A stretch of 64,000 nucleotides of DNA from Bradyrhizobium liaoningense (GCF_018130785.1 NZ_JAFCJT010000006.1:243284-307283), one strand, 5' to 3'; shown: positions 1-8,899, counted from the first letter of the stretch. A program made the numbers and translations. Notes: a model not told the origin generated them from the sequence alone.

Positions 1-1197
1 TGGCGCGATCCGCTCTGCGAGGCCTTCATGGAAGGCGCGGTCTCGCTCGGCATTCCCCGCAATCCCGATTACAACGGCGCTAAGCAGGAAGGCGTCTCCT
101 ACTGCCAGCGCACCATCAACAACGGCCTGCGAGTCTCCGGCTCGACCGCGTTCCTCAAGCCCGCGATGAAGCGGCCGAATGTGCATGTGCACACCCACGC
201 GCACGCGACCGAGATCATCTTCGAAGGCAAGCGCGCTGTCGGCGTGCGCTACACCAAGGGCGGCCGCGGCGGCACGCCGGTGGAAGTGCGTGCCAACAAG
301 GAGGTGATCCTCTCCGGCGGCACCTATAATTCACCGCAGCTGCTGCAGCTCTCCGGAATCGGCTCGCCCGATCTGCTCGGCGCGCACGGCATCCAGGTGC
401 GTCACGCGCTGCCGGTCGGCGAAGGTCTGCAGGATCATTACGCGCCCCGCACGGTGGCGCGCGTCAAGGACATCAAGACCATCAATGAGCTCCGCCGCGG
501 TTTCTCGCTGTGGATCGAGGCGCTGAAATGGGCGACCGCGCGCCGCGGCCTGCTCTCGCTGTCGCCGACCATGGTCTATTGCTTCTGGCATTCCGGCGAG
601 AGCGCCGACTCGTCGGATCTCCAGCTCACCTTCACGCCGGCGAGCTACAAGGAAGGCGTGCAGGGCCAGCTCGAGGACGAGCCCGGCATGACGGTCGCGT
701 CCTGGCAGCAGCGCCCGGAGAGCCGCGGCTATGTCCGCATCCGCTCCAACGATCCGTTCGCGCCGCCGATCATCCAGACCAACTATCTCGACGCCGAGCT
801 CGACCGCCGCGTCATCGTCGGCGGCATGAAGCTCGCGCGCAGGCTTTTGAAGAGCGCCCCGCTGTCGCCCTATTACGCCTACGAGGATTTCCCGGGGCCG
901 AACATCAACACCGACGACGAGTTCCTGGCCGCCGCCACCGAGCGCGGCACCACCACCTTCCACCCCGGCTGCACCTGCCGCATGGGCCCGGCAGATTCCA
1001 CCTGGGCTGTCGTCGACGACCAGCTCCGCGTCCACGGGCTCGAGGGCCTCCGCGTCATCGACGCCTCCGTGATGCCGCGCATGATCTCGGCGAACCTCAA
1101 CGCCTCGACGATGATGATCGCCGACCGTGCGTCGGACCTCATCCGCGGCAAGCAGCCGATGGACGCGGCGCGCATTCCGGATGCGGCGGTGGCGTGA
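1..1197 (+). CDS. GMC-family FAD-dependent oxidoreductase, 5' truncated by window edge
   Basis: The reading frame is open from base 1, so the N-terminal part with the FAD-binding Rossmann motif lies outside the window. The visible 398 residues carry the second GMC signature (GTYNSPQLLQLSGIG) and the C-terminal catalytic region with FHPGCTCRMG (active-site His) and SANLNAST (second catalytic His/Asn position occupied by Asn). These features fit choline-dehydrogenase-like alcohol oxidoreductases, which oxidise alcohols to aldehydes with FAD. The substrate cannot be read from sequence. The gene ends at TGA 1195-1197 and is followed by a palindromic repeat. Family call is secure; choline specificity is not shown. 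Confidence 0.92.
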   Translation, partial: WRDPLCEAFMEGAVSLGIPRNPDYNGAKQEGVSYCQRTINNGLRVSGSTAFLKPAMKRPNVHVHTHAHATEIIFEGKRAVGVRYTKGGRGGTPVEVRANKEVILSGGTYNSPQLLQLSGIGSPDLLGAHGIQVRHALPVGEGLQDHYAPRTVARVKDIKTINELRRGFSLWIEALKWATARRGLLSLSPTMVYCFWHSGESADSSDLQLTFTPASYKEGVQGQLEDEPGMTVASWQQRPESRGYVRIRSNDPFAPPIIQTNYLDAELDRRVIVGGMKLARRLLKSAPLSPYYAYEDFPGPNINTDDEFLAAATERGTTTFHPGCTCRMGPADSTWAVVDDQLRVHGLEGLRVIDASVMPRMISANLNASTMMIADRASDLIRGKQPMDAARIPDAAVA

Positions 1198-1207
1198 GGC
1201 GGACTTC

Positions 1208-1293
1208 GTAGGATGGGTAGAGCGCAGCGAAACCCATCATCATGCAGCGCTCGCCGAAGCAGGATGGGTTTCGCTGCGCTCTACCCATCCTAC
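1208..1293. repeat. Palindromic intergenic repeat (GTAGGATGGGTAGAGC family)
   Basis: Left arm 1208-1239 reads GTAGGATGGGTAGAGCGCAG onward and is matched in inverse complement by 1261-1293. The arms enclose about 20 bases, so a long hairpin is possible. It lies between two convergent genes and could act as a bidirectional terminator. The next bases (about 1300-1330) look like a fragment of another repeat family. Confidence 0.8.
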
Positions 1294-1376
1294 AAGTCTT
1301 GCTGGATGCCCCGGTCAAGCCGGGCATGACACCGGTGGTGGGGCTGCAGCGGAGCGCTATCGCGCGACCGCGTGCC

Positions 1377-2219
1377 TCAGACTTCCCGCCGGCTCAAAAA
1401 CGCCAGCCGCTCGAACAGGTGCACGTCCTGCTCGTTCTTGAGCAGCGCGCCGTGCAGCGGCGGGATCAGCTTGCGCGGGTCGCGTTCGCGGAGTTGCTCG
1501 ACGCTCATGTCCTCGTTGAGCAGCAGCTTGAGCCAGTCGAGTAGCTCCGAAGTGGACGGCTTCTTCTTCAGGCCCGGGACCTCGCGGACCTCGAAGAAGA
1601 TGCGCAGTGCCTCTTCTACCAGGCGCTTCTTGATGCCGGGGAAGTGGACGTCGACGATGCGGCCCATGGTGTCGGCGTCGGGGAACTTGATGTAGTGGAA
1701 GAAGCAGCGGCGCAGGAAGGCGTCCGGCAGCTCCTTCTCGTTGTTGGAGGTGATCATCATGATCGGGCGCTGCTTGGCCTTGATCGTCTCGCCGGTCTCG
1801 TAGACATGGAATTCCATGCGGTCGAGCTCGAGCAAGAGGTCGTTGGGGAATTCGATGTCGGCCTTGTCGATCTCGTCGATCAGCAGCACCGGGCGCTGCT
1901 CGGCGGTGAAGGCTTCCCACAGCTTGCCGCGCTTGATGTAGTTCTTGATGTCGGACACCCTGGCATCGCCGAGCTGGCTGTCGCGCAGGCGCGACACCGC
2001 GTCGTATTCGTAGAGGCCCTGCTGCGCCTTGGTGGTGGACTTGATGTGCCAGGTCAAAAGCGGCGCATTCAGCGCCTTCGCCACTTCCTCCGCGAGCACC
2101 GTCTTGCCGGTGCCGGGCTCGCCCTTGATGAGCAGCGGGCGCTCCAGCACGATCGAGGCATTGACGGCGACCTTGAGATCGTCGGTCGCAACATAGTCCT
2201 TGGTGCCGGTAAATTTCAT
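1377..2219 (-). CDS. MoxR-family AAA+ ATPase
   Basis: This 280-residue protein has Walker A GEPGTGKT near residue 35, Walker B VLLIDEIDKAD near residue 110, and a sensor-1 type MITSNNEKELPDAFLRR stretch, the layout of MoxR AAA+ ATPases. Members act as chaperones that mature or activate metalloenzymes or complexes together with a VWA-domain partner. The expected partner is the VWA protein at 2680-3855, transcribed divergently with one small membrane-protein gene between them. The start is ATG at 2219. The client is unknown; no CO-dehydrogenase gene is in view. Confidence 0.9.
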   Translation of the reverse strand: MKFTGTKDYVATDDLKVAVNASIVLERPLLIKGEPGTGKTVLAEEVAKALNAPLLTWHIKSTTKAQQGLYEYDAVSRLRDSQLGDARVSDIKNYIKRGKLWEAFTAEQRPVLLIDEIDKADIEFPNDLLLELDRMEFHVYETGETIKAKQRPIMMITSNNEKELPDAFLRRCFFHYIKFPDADTMGRIVDVHFPGIKKRLVEEALRIFFEVREVPGLKKKPSTSELLDWLKLLLNEDMSVEQLRERDPRKLIPPLHGALLKNEQDVHLFERLAFLSRREV

Positions 2220-2311
2220 CGTGCGTCCTTGTTGGTCGTCGGCCGGGCATCGCCCTGGTCCAACAAACGGAACGGCCGCTCATGGCGGCCGTTCCTGGTT
2301 CGGTCAGGCTT

Positions 2312-2557
2312 TCAGACCCGTTTTATCAGCGAAAGGATGACGAGCACAATCACCGCGCCGATGGTGGCATCCACGATGGCGCCGACCGTGCCGGTGGCCA
2401 GCGCAATATGCAGTTGCGGCAGCACCCAGCTCGCGACCAGCGCGCCGATGATGCCGACGACCATGTTGCCGATCAGCCCAAATCCCGCCCCATGGACAAT
2501 CTTGCCGGCAAGCCAGCCGGCGATCGCGCCGATGATGAGCGCTGCGAGAATTCCCAT
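2312..2557 (-). CDS. GlsB/YeaQ/YmgE-family small membrane protein
   Basis: This 81-residue protein has three hydrophobic segments rich in Gly and Ala, beginning MGILAALIIGAIAGWLAGK. The glycine-zipper GNMVVGIIGALVASW motif is typical of the GlsB/YeaQ/YmgE (transglycosylase-associated) family, which is linked to stress responses and sits in the inner membrane. I chose the ATG at 2557 because the family begins just before the first membrane segment; a longer frame upstream would overlap the divergent gene's promoter. It lies between the MoxR and VWA genes. Confidence 0.85.
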   Translation of the reverse strand: MGILAALIIGAIAGWLAGKIVHGAGFGLIGNMVVGIIGALVASWVLPQLHIALATGTVGAIVDATIGAVIVLVILSLIKRV

Positions 2558-2679
2558 TGCAAACGTCCCCAAAACAACCCCGGAGACGGGCAATTCTAGA
2601 GCAAAAAGCCAACCGGTCCAGCGTCCCGCGGCGAGCTCCGCCCCTTGACGTCGGCCACCCGACGGGCAATCTGTCACCC

Positions 2680-3855
2680 ATGTTCCTGCAATTCTTCACT
2701 TCTCTGCGCGATGCGCAGGTCCCTGTCACGCTGCGCGAATACCTCACGCTGATGGAGGCACTCGACGCTGATCTGGCGGACTACACGGTCGAGAACTTCT
2801 ACTATCTGTCGCGCGCCTCGCTGGTGAAGGACGAGCGCAACCTCGACAAGTTCGACCGCGTCTTCGGCACCGTGTTCAAGGGGCTGGAAAGCCTGCTCGA
2901 TGCCATGGAGAAGGCGGAGATTCCCGAGGAGTGGCTGAAGAAGCTCGCCGAAAAGTACCTCAGCGAGGAAGAGAAGAAGCAGATCGAGGCCATGGGCTGG
3001 GACAAGCTCATGGAGACCCTGAAGAAGCGGCTCGAGGAGCAGAAGGGCCGGCACCAGGGCGGCTCGAAGTGGATCGGCACCGCCGGCACCTCGCCGTTCG
3101 GCGCCCACGGCTACAACCCCGAAGGCGTCCGCATCGGCCAGGAGAAGAACCGCAACAACCGTGCCGTGAAGGTGTGGGACAAGCGCGAGTTCAAGGATCT
3201 CGACGGCAATGTCGAGCTCGGCATCCGCAACATCAAGGTCGCGCTGCGGCGCCTGCGCAAGTTCGCGCGCACCGGCGCACCTGATGAGCTCGATCTCGAC
3301 ACCACCATTCGCGAGACCGCCAATCACGGCTATCTCGACGTCCACATGCGGCCCGAGCGGCGCAATGCGGTGAAGCTCCTGGTGTTCTTCGACATCGGCG
3401 GCTCGATGGACGCGCATATCGAGCAGGTCGAGGAGCTGTTCTCGGCGGCGAAGAGCGAGTTCAAGCACATGGAGTATTTCTACTTCCACAATTGCCTCTA
3501 TGAAGGCGTGTGGAAGCAGAACAAGCGCCGCTTCACCGACCGCACGCCGACCTGGGACGTGCTGCACAAATACCCGCACGACTACAAGGTGGTGTTCGTC
3601 GGCGACGCATCGATGTCGCCTTACGAGATCATGGTGCCCGGTGGCTCGGTCGAGCATGTCAACGAGGAGCCGGGCTCGGTCTGGCTCGATCGCATCATCC
3701 ACACCTATCCGCATTCGGTGTGGCTCAATCCGGTCGCTCAGAAGCATTGGGACTATTCGGAATCGACCACCATCATCAAACGCATCTTCGCCAACCGCAT
3801 GTACCCGATCACGATCGAGGGGCTTGAGGGTGCGATGAAGGAATTGACGCACTGA
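2680..3855 (+). CDS. VWA domain-containing protein, CoxE-like (MoxR partner)
   Basis: This is a 391-residue cytosolic protein. The C-terminal half holds a von Willebrand A fold with the metal-site motif DIGGSMD (near residue 236) preceded by the strand VKLLVFF, as in CoxE-like proteins. The N-terminal half is helical and charged. Such proteins work with a MoxR ATPase in metalloprotein maturation or complex remodelling. The ATG at 2680 was chosen because it starts the family-like sequence MFLQFFTSLRDAQVPVTLRE; upstream in-frame codons look non-coding. The MoxR gene lies about 460 bp away on the other strand. Confidence 0.9.
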   Translation: MFLQFFTSLRDAQVPVTLREYLTLMEALDADLADYTVENFYYLSRASLVKDERNLDKFDRVFGTVFKGLESLLDAMEKAEIPEEWLKKLAEKYLSEEEKKQIEAMGWDKLMETLKKRLEEQKGRHQGGSKWIGTAGTSPFGAHGYNPEGVRIGQEKNRNNRAVKVWDKREFKDLDGNVELGIRNIKVALRRLRKFARTGAPDELDLDTTIRETANHGYLDVHMRPERRNAVKLLVFFDIGGSMDAHIEQVEELFSAAKSEFKHMEYFYFHNCLYEGVWKQNKRRFTDRTPTWDVLHKYPHDYKVVFVGDASMSPYEIMVPGGSVEHVNEEPGSVWLDRIIHTYPHSVWLNPVAQKHWDYSESTTIIKRIFANRMYPITIEGLEGAMKELTH

Positions 3856-3865
3856 CTCTCGCCGC

Positions 3866-3972
3866 CGTCATTCCGGGGCGCGACGAAGTCGCGAGCCCGG
3901 AATCCATCGGGCCGCAGTCCGTGTAGATGAATGGATTCCGGGTTCGATGCTGGGCATCGCCGCGGAATGACG
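3866..3972. repeat. Palindromic repeat (CGTCATTCCGGGG family), copy 1
   Basis: It begins CGTCATTCCGGGGCGCGACG and ends CGCGGAATGACG, with inner arms CGAGCCCGGAATCCAT and ATGGATTCCGGG forming an inverted repeat. Related copies lie at 4411-4512 and 42374-42494. Confidence 0.85.
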
Positions 3973-3990
3973 AAGAGAAGGGAGAACCAC

Positions 3991-4404
3991 ATGCCCCAGA
4001 CCATCACCCGCGGCATCAAGGCGCTGATCGACGAGGCCAATGCCGAGATCGAGACGCTCAACGCCAAGGACGCCATCGAGATCTCCAAGAACGGCGACGT
4101 CGTCATCGTCGACATCCGCGACCCCCGCGAGATCGAGCGCGACGGCCGCATCCCCGGCGCATTCGCCTGCACCCGCGGCATGCTCGAATTCTGGATCGAT
4201 CCGCAGAGCCCGTATGCAAAACCGGTGTTCCAGGAGGACAAGAAGTTCGTCTTCCATTGCGCCGGTGGCCTGCGCTCCGCGCTCGCCGCCAAGACCGCGC
4301 AGGACATGGGCCTGAAGCCCGTCGCCCACATCGCCGGCGGCTATGCCGCCTGGCGCGATGCCGGTGGCCCGACGGAGCAGTGGGAGCCGAAGAAGAAGGG
4401 CTAA
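3991..4404 (+). CDS. Rhodanese-like domain protein (single domain sulfurtransferase)
   Basis: This 137-residue protein has one rhodanese domain. It shows the CH2A-type VVIVDIRDPREIERDG segment, the IPGAFA motif, and the active-site loop HCAGGLRSA with the persulfide-forming Cys. It would transfer sulfane sulfur to cyanide or another acceptor in the cytosol. ATG 3991 follows GGGAGA at good spacing; the in-frame ATG at 3931 lies inside a repeat and was rejected. The two-domain sulfurtransferase gene follows, separated by a second copy of the same repeat, so the two genes may share function. Confidence 0.9.
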   Translation: MPQTITRGIKALIDEANAEIETLNAKDAIEISKNGDVVIVDIRDPREIERDGRIPGAFACTRGMLEFWIDPQSPYAKPVFQEDKKFVFHCAGGLRSALAAKTAQDMGLKPVAHIAGGYAAWRDAGGPTEQWEPKKKG

Positions 4405-4410
4405 CTCTCT

Positions 4411-4512
4411 CGTCATTCCGGGGCGCGCGTAGCGCGAGCCCGGAATCCATTCATCCACCAACTCTGCTGCACGATGGATTCCGGGCTCGCCCTCCGGGCG
4501 CCCCGGAATGAC
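4411..4512. repeat. Palindromic repeat (CGTCATTCCGGGG family), copy 2
   Basis: It starts CGTCATTCCGGGGCGCGCGT and ends CGCCCCGGAATGAC. It sits between the two rhodanese-type genes and repeats the element at 3866-3972. Confidence 0.85.
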
Positions 4513-4527
4513 CACAAGGAAACACCG

Positions 4528-5379
4528 ATGGCCACCGACCCCCTCGTCTCCACCGAATGGCTCGCCGCCCACATCAACGACGCCAACGTCAAGGTGCTCG
4601 ACGCCAGCTTCAAGCTGCCGGGCGTGCTGCCGCTGCCGAAGGACGACTATCTCGCCGCTCATCTGCCGGGCGCGGTGTTCTTCGACGTCGACGCGGTGTC
4701 GGATCATTCCAACCCGCTGCCGCACATGTATCCGAGCGCCGAGCAGTTCGGCCGTGACGCAGGCCAACTCGGCATCTCCAATGCCGACACCATCGTGCTC
4801 TACGATGCCGGCGGCTGGGTCGCCGCGCCCCGCGCGTGGTGGATGTTCCTGGCCTTCGGCCACAGCAATGTGCGCATCCTCGATGGCGGGCTGAAGAAGT
4901 GGCGCGCCGAGGAACGCCCCGTCGAGACCGGCGAGGTGAAGCCGAAGCCGGCGAACTTCAAGGCGAGCTACGATTCAAAGCGCGTGCGCAGCATGCAGCA
5001 GCTGATCGCCAACGTCGAAAGCAGCAAGGAGCAGGTGATCGACGCGCGCGCCGCCGACCGCTTCGAGGGCCGCGCCCCCGAGCCGCGCGCGGGCATCCGC
5101 TCCGGTCACATCCCCGGCGCGCGCAACGTGCCTTACAACCAGCTGTTCGATGCCGCGACCGGCACCATGAAGCCGCTCGACGATCTCCGAGCCGCCTTCG
5201 CGAACGCCGGCGTCAAGCTCGACGCGCCGATCGTGACGAGCTGCGGCTCGGGCGTGTCCGCCGGCGTGCTGACGCTCGCGCTCTATCGCCTCGGCATCAC
5301 CGACACCGCGCTCTATGATGGTTCTTGGTCGGAATGGGGCCGGGAAAAAGGCCCGCCGATCGCGACCGGACCGGCGTAG
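4528..5379 (+). CDS. sseA: 3-mercaptopyruvate sulfurtransferase
   Basis: This 283-residue protein has two rhodanese domains in tandem. The N-terminal, inactive domain carries FDVDAVSDHSNPLPHM, typical of mercaptopyruvate/thiosulfate sulfurtransferases. The C-terminal domain ends with the active loop SCGSGVSAG; CG[ST]GV is the mercaptopyruvate-type loop, whereas thiosulfate enzymes have CRKG. It would move sulfur from 3-mercaptopyruvate to thiol or cyanide acceptors. ATG 4528 follows an AAGGAAAC ribosome site; the upstream ATG at 4474 lies in the repeat. Confidence 0.92.
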   Translation: MATDPLVSTEWLAAHINDANVKVLDASFKLPGVLPLPKDDYLAAHLPGAVFFDVDAVSDHSNPLPHMYPSAEQFGRDAGQLGISNADTIVLYDAGGWVAAPRAWWMFLAFGHSNVRILDGGLKKWRAEERPVETGEVKPKPANFKASYDSKRVRSMQQLIANVESSKEQVIDARAADRFEGRAPEPRAGIRSGHIPGARNVPYNQLFDAATGTMKPLDDLRAAFANAGVKLDAPIVTSCGSGVSAGVLTLALYRLGITDTALYDGSWSEWGREKGPPIATGPA

Positions 5380-5381
5380 CC

Positions 5382-6176
5382 TTACTGGCGCGTGCGCGCG
5401 GCCGTTGTCGCCAGCGCCTGCTGCGGGCCGAACGGATCATAGCTCTGCTGCAACTGCTGAGGCGGAGGACGCCGCACCACGCGGTGCCGCTTCTTCGCCT
5501 TCGCTTGGCGCTTGGTCGCCTTGCCGTCCGAGGCGCTGCTGTCCGCCTTGGTGTCCCGCTTGGTGTCCCCTTTGGCGCTCCCCTTGGCCTTCGCCGGCGC
5601 ATCCTTCAAGGCCGTCGCCGCCGGATCGTTCAGCACGGCCAGCCTGGCCGAGGCAATGTCCGGCGCCGGGGAGGCGAGGGCCGCATCGGGATCGGCCGGC
5701 GCCGGTTCGCTGGCGGTCATCGCAGGCTTGGCCTCGGGGATCGATGCCGTTGTGTCGGCCGGGGTGAGTGTGTCGGCAGGAGCCGGAGCGATGGTTTCCG
5801 CCGTCGTCTCGGCCTGCGCCGGTTCGGCGGCCGGAGGCGCGGCCTCGGTGACCTGCGACTGCACGTCGGCCTCGGTGGTCAGGCCGGCCACCGGTTCGGG
5901 CTCGTTCGCTGGCAGGCCGATGGTCGGTACGCGGTCGCGCAGCGATGGCGTGGGCTCGGCGGCCGCCTCCGGCTCGGCGCGGAGGACCGCGAGCATCGGC
6001 TGGGCGGGCTCGGGAGCCTGCGCAAACACCTGCTCCTGCGGGCCGTTCCGCCAGGAGGGGTTGCTGACATACTGCTCGTGGGTTGCGCGCAGCAGCGCGG
6101 CGGCGCCCAGGCCGAACACCAGGATGGAGGTTGACAGCAGGATCGCGGCAAACAGGAAGCGAAAGCCGGGAAGCAT
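5382..6176 (-). CDS. Ala/Pro-rich single-pass membrane protein of unknown function
   Basis: I do not recognise this 264-residue protein. Residues 1-30 hold one hydrophobic segment (FLFAAILLSTSILVFGLGAA), likely a membrane anchor. The rest is rich in Ala, Pro, Glu and Thr, then turns strongly basic (KRQAKAKKRHRVVRRPPP) before a Gln-rich end. Such a profile suggests an anchored, largely disordered periplasmic or cytoplasmic tail. It converges on sseA with a 2-bp gap and is divergent from the L,D-transpeptidase gene at 6542. Confidence 0.75.
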   Translation of the reverse strand: MLPGFRFLFAAILLSTSILVFGLGAAALLRATHEQYVSNPSWRNGPQEQVFAQAPEPAQPMLAVLRAEPEAAAEPTPSLRDRVPTIGLPANEPEPVAGLTTEADVQSQVTEAAPPAAEPAQAETTAETIAPAPADTLTPADTTASIPEAKPAMTASEPAPADPDAALASPAPDIASARLAVLNDPAATALKDAPAKAKGSAKGDTKRDTKADSSASDGKATKRQAKAKKRHRVVRRPPPQQLQQSYDPFGPQQALATTAARTRQ

Positions 6177-6541
6177 CGAGGGGGTTGCGAATTTCCGCCC
6201 CGGCAGCGTGGTGGCCAGGGCCCATGAGCCATCTGAACGCGGTGACGGTACTGATTGCCGCGTTCGCCACGCCGGGATGGAAGCTCAAAGCGGCAGCGAA
6301 TCAGGCTGATTCGAACATACCGCAACGATTCCGCGCCGTTCCCTTAAATTCGAGCCGATGACTCCGGCAATCCACGGTGTCAGGCGATTTCCGCCCCGTG
6401 ATGCAACGGGGCAACTGTGTGCGCTTGCATCACAAATCGTCAAATCAGGCGCAAATGAACCGGTAATGTCTTGAATGTGCCGCTATCTTCGGTCATCTGG
6501 CCATTAACGGTCCGGATGGGCCCCGGGGCTATACAAGAGCG
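6177..6541. other. Intergenic region between divergent genes
   Basis: 365 bp separate two divergent genes and should hold both promoters. I see no convincing small gene or RNA. The stretch 6370-6510 is somewhat lower in GC than its surroundings and is the likeliest place for the transpeptidase promoter, but I cannot mark -35/-10 boxes with confidence. Confidence 0.4.
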
Positions 6542-7747
6542 ATGATGATCAAACATTTTCTGACGATATGCGCTGCCGCAACAGTCGCTGCGGCGGGAAC
6601 CTCGCTCGCACAGGCTCAGAGCTATCCGGTCCAGCAGGCGCCGAGCTATGGCGCTCCGGCCGAATACCGCCCCGGCGATCGCACCCCGAATTTCGACGCG
6701 CTGGACGACGAAGACGACGCGATGCCGCAGGCGTCGCTGCCGCCGCCCGGCCCAGCCGACGATCCGCGCTACGGCCGCCCGGCTGGTCCTCCCGTCTATT
6801 CCGCCGCCCCGCCGCAGGGTCCGGTGATGTCGCCGGATGATCCGCGCTATGGCCGTCCGGCTGGCGCACCGCCGGTCTATTCGGCCGCGCCGCCGCAGGG
6901 CCCCGTGATGTCGCCCGACGATCCGCGCTACGGCCGTCCCGCCGGTCCGCCGCCGGTGATCTACGCCAATCGTCCGGGCCAGCAGGGACAGGCTCCCGCC
7001 AATGACGGTCTGCGACCGCCGGAGGCCGTTGGTGGCCCCGCCGCGACCGGGACGGTCCAGTCCGGCCAGCCGCCCGTCGGCGCCGACGGCCGGCCGATGA
7101 CGATCGCTTCGCTGCCGCCCGAGGAGCAGCCTGACGCGGCACCGGCGCAGCTCTCGCCGAACCTGCGCCGCCAGGAGGTCTCGTTCCAGACCAAGGAGCC
7201 TGCCGGCACGCTCGTGGTCGATACGCCCAATACCTACCTCTATTACGTGCTGGGAGGCGGCCGTGCGATCCGCTACGGCGTCCGTGTCGGCCGCGACGGT
7301 TTCACCTGGACCGGCGTGCAGAAGATCACCCGCAAGGCCGAGTGGCCGGATTGGCATCCGCCGACGGAAATGATCGAGCGCCAGCCTTATTTGCCGCGCT
7401 TCATGGCCGGCGGCCCCGGCAATCCGCTCGGCGCCCGCGCGATGTATCTCGGCTCGACCGTCTACCGCATCCACGGCACCAACCAGCCTTCGACCATCGG
7501 CAAGTTCGTGTCGTCCGGCTGTATCGGCATGCTGAACGAGGACGTCTCGGACCTGTTCGACCGCGTCAAGGTCGGCACCCGCGTGGTGGTGATGCCGGGC
7601 GGCCCGCCGCCGGGGACGGCGACTGCCTCGGCTGCGCCGACGTCGGGCGCTGCGGGTCCGGCTCCGGTGTCCGCCCAGGCTGGTCCCGTTCCGGGCACGC
7701 AGCCGACGGTGGTGCCGCCGCTGCCCGCGCCGGTCACCGTGCGCTAA
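6542..7747 (+). CDS. L,D-transpeptidase (YkuD domain) with Pro-rich repeat region
   Basis: This is a 401-residue exported protein. Residues 1-26 form a signal peptide ending AQAQ. Residues about 75-145 hold three near copies of a unit containing DDPRYGRPAG and SAAPPQGPVMSP. The YkuD domain follows (about 215-350), with LVVDTPNTYLYYVL, the His of YRIHGTNQPSTIG and the Cys of SSGCIGM. These enzymes make 3-3 cross-links in peptidoglycan or attach proteins to it. The Arg that usually follows the GC[IV] motif is Gly here. A paralogue lies at 52990-53697. A strong terminator follows. Confidence 0.92.
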   Translation: MMIKHFLTICAAATVAAAGTSLAQAQSYPVQQAPSYGAPAEYRPGDRTPNFDALDDEDDAMPQASLPPPGPADDPRYGRPAGPPVYSAAPPQGPVMSPDDPRYGRPAGAPPVYSAAPPQGPVMSPDDPRYGRPAGPPPVIYANRPGQQGQAPANDGLRPPEAVGGPAATGTVQSGQPPVGADGRPMTIASLPPEEQPDAAPAQLSPNLRRQEVSFQTKEPAGTLVVDTPNTYLYYVLGGGRAIRYGVRVGRDGFTWTGVQKITRKAEWPDWHPPTEMIERQPYLPRFMAGGPGNPLGARAMYLGSTVYRIHGTNQPSTIGKFVSSGCIGMLNEDVSDLFDRVKVGTRVVVMPGGPPPGTATASAAPTSGAAGPAPVSAQAGPVPGTQPTVVPPLPAPVTVR

Positions 7748-7775
7748 GCGCTGCGCGACAGTTCAGATTAGCGAA

Positions 7776-7799
7776 GGGCGTGCCGCGGCACGCCCTTTT
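7776..7799 (+). terminator. Rho-independent terminator after L,D-transpeptidase
   Basis: The perfect stem GGGCGTGCC/GGCACGCCC (7776-7784 with 7787-7795) is followed by TTTT. It ends the gene at 6542-7747 and faces the convergent gene at 7804. Confidence 0.85.
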
Positions 7800-7803
7800 C
7801 GTT

Positions 7804-8766
7804 TCAGGCCAGCTTCCGCGGCAGTTCGCTGCCTTTGGTGAAGGCGTCGATCGCCTCGACCATCTGCCCGTAATGGATGCGCAAGCCGTCCTCGGTGGCG
7901 TAGCCGAGATGCGGCGTCAGCACGAGATTGTCGAGCTTGCGGAAGGGATGGTCGACCGGCAGCGGCTCGACCGAGAACACATCAATCCCGGCACCCGCGA
8001 TCTTCCTCTGCTGCAAGGCCTCCAGCAGCGCCTGCTCGTCCACGATCGGTCCGCGCGCGGTGTTGACAAGGAACGCCGTCGGTTTCATCCGCGCGAGGTC
8101 GTCGCGGCCGACCAGCCCGCGCGAGCGATCGCTCAGCACCACGTGGATGGTGATGATGTCGGCCTTGGCGAACAGCTCCTCCTTGGTGGCATAGCCGACG
8201 CCGGCCGCCCTGCACTTTTCCGGCGTAAGGTTCGGGCTCCAGGCGATCACGTTCATGCCGAACGCTTTCGCAATGCCTGCCATCTTGCTGCCGAGCTTGC
8301 CGAGCCCGACGATGCCGAGCGTCAGTCCCTCGATCTCGACGCCGGCAAAGGTCTGCCAGGGCTCGCCCGCATGCATGCGCGCATTCTCGCGGCCGATGCC
8401 GCGGGTCAGTTCGAGGATCAGGCCCATCGTCAGCGGAGCGGTCGGATCGCGGGAGTATTGCGTGCCGCCGATGGCAACGCCTTGCGCCTTCGCCGCCTCC
8501 ATGTCGATCGAGGCGTTGCGCATGCCGGAGGTCAAAAGCAGCTTCAGCTTCGGCAGCGACGCGAACAGGCTCTTGGGGAACGCCGTGCGCTCGCGCATCG
8601 CGCAGATGATCTCGAAATCGGCCAGCGCGCTCGCTGCGGCCTGCTCCGAGGCAAAGGGATGGCTGAACACGGTGACGTCGACGCGGTCGGACAGTTTTTG
8701 CCAGTCGGCGACGTCGAGGGCGAGGTTGAAATAGTCGTCGAGAATTGCACAGCGCAGCCGCGTCAT
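7804..8766 (-). CDS. D-2-hydroxyacid dehydrogenase (NAD-dependent)
   Basis: This 320-residue protein has the full D-isomer hydroxyacid dehydrogenase pattern: the Rossmann motif LGIVGLGKLGSKMA (about 148-161), the catalytic Arg in NTARGPIVDE, the Glu in DVFSVEPLP, and the His in LTPHLGYAT. It interconverts a 2-hydroxyacid and a 2-oxoacid with NAD(P)H in the cytosol. PdxB or SerA would be longer or carry an ACT domain, so a broad-specificity glyoxylate/hydroxypyruvate-reductase-like role is possible. Substrate unknown. Confidence 0.9.
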   Translation of the reverse strand: MTRLRCAILDDYFNLALDVADWQKLSDRVDVTVFSHPFASEQAAASALADFEIICAMRERTAFPKSLFASLPKLKLLLTSGMRNASIDMEAAKAQGVAIGGTQYSRDPTAPLTMGLILELTRGIGRENARMHAGEPWQTFAGVEIEGLTLGIVGLGKLGSKMAGIAKAFGMNVIAWSPNLTPEKCRAAGVGYATKEELFAKADIITIHVVLSDRSRGLVGRDDLARMKPTAFLVNTARGPIVDEQALLEALQQRKIAGAGIDVFSVEPLPVDHPFRKLDNLVLTPHLGYATEDGLRIHYGQMVEAIDAFTKGSELPRKLA

Positions 8767-8899
8767 CAGCTTTCATCCATGGCGAGAGGTGATGGTGCCA
8801 GGCGAGGGGCGCCATCGTCGGAACCTGGCCATGGTTGCGCGCAATCGCGCCCGCGCGCAAGCAGCCGACGTGTTCAAAAATCCGATAGGAGGGAAGGGG

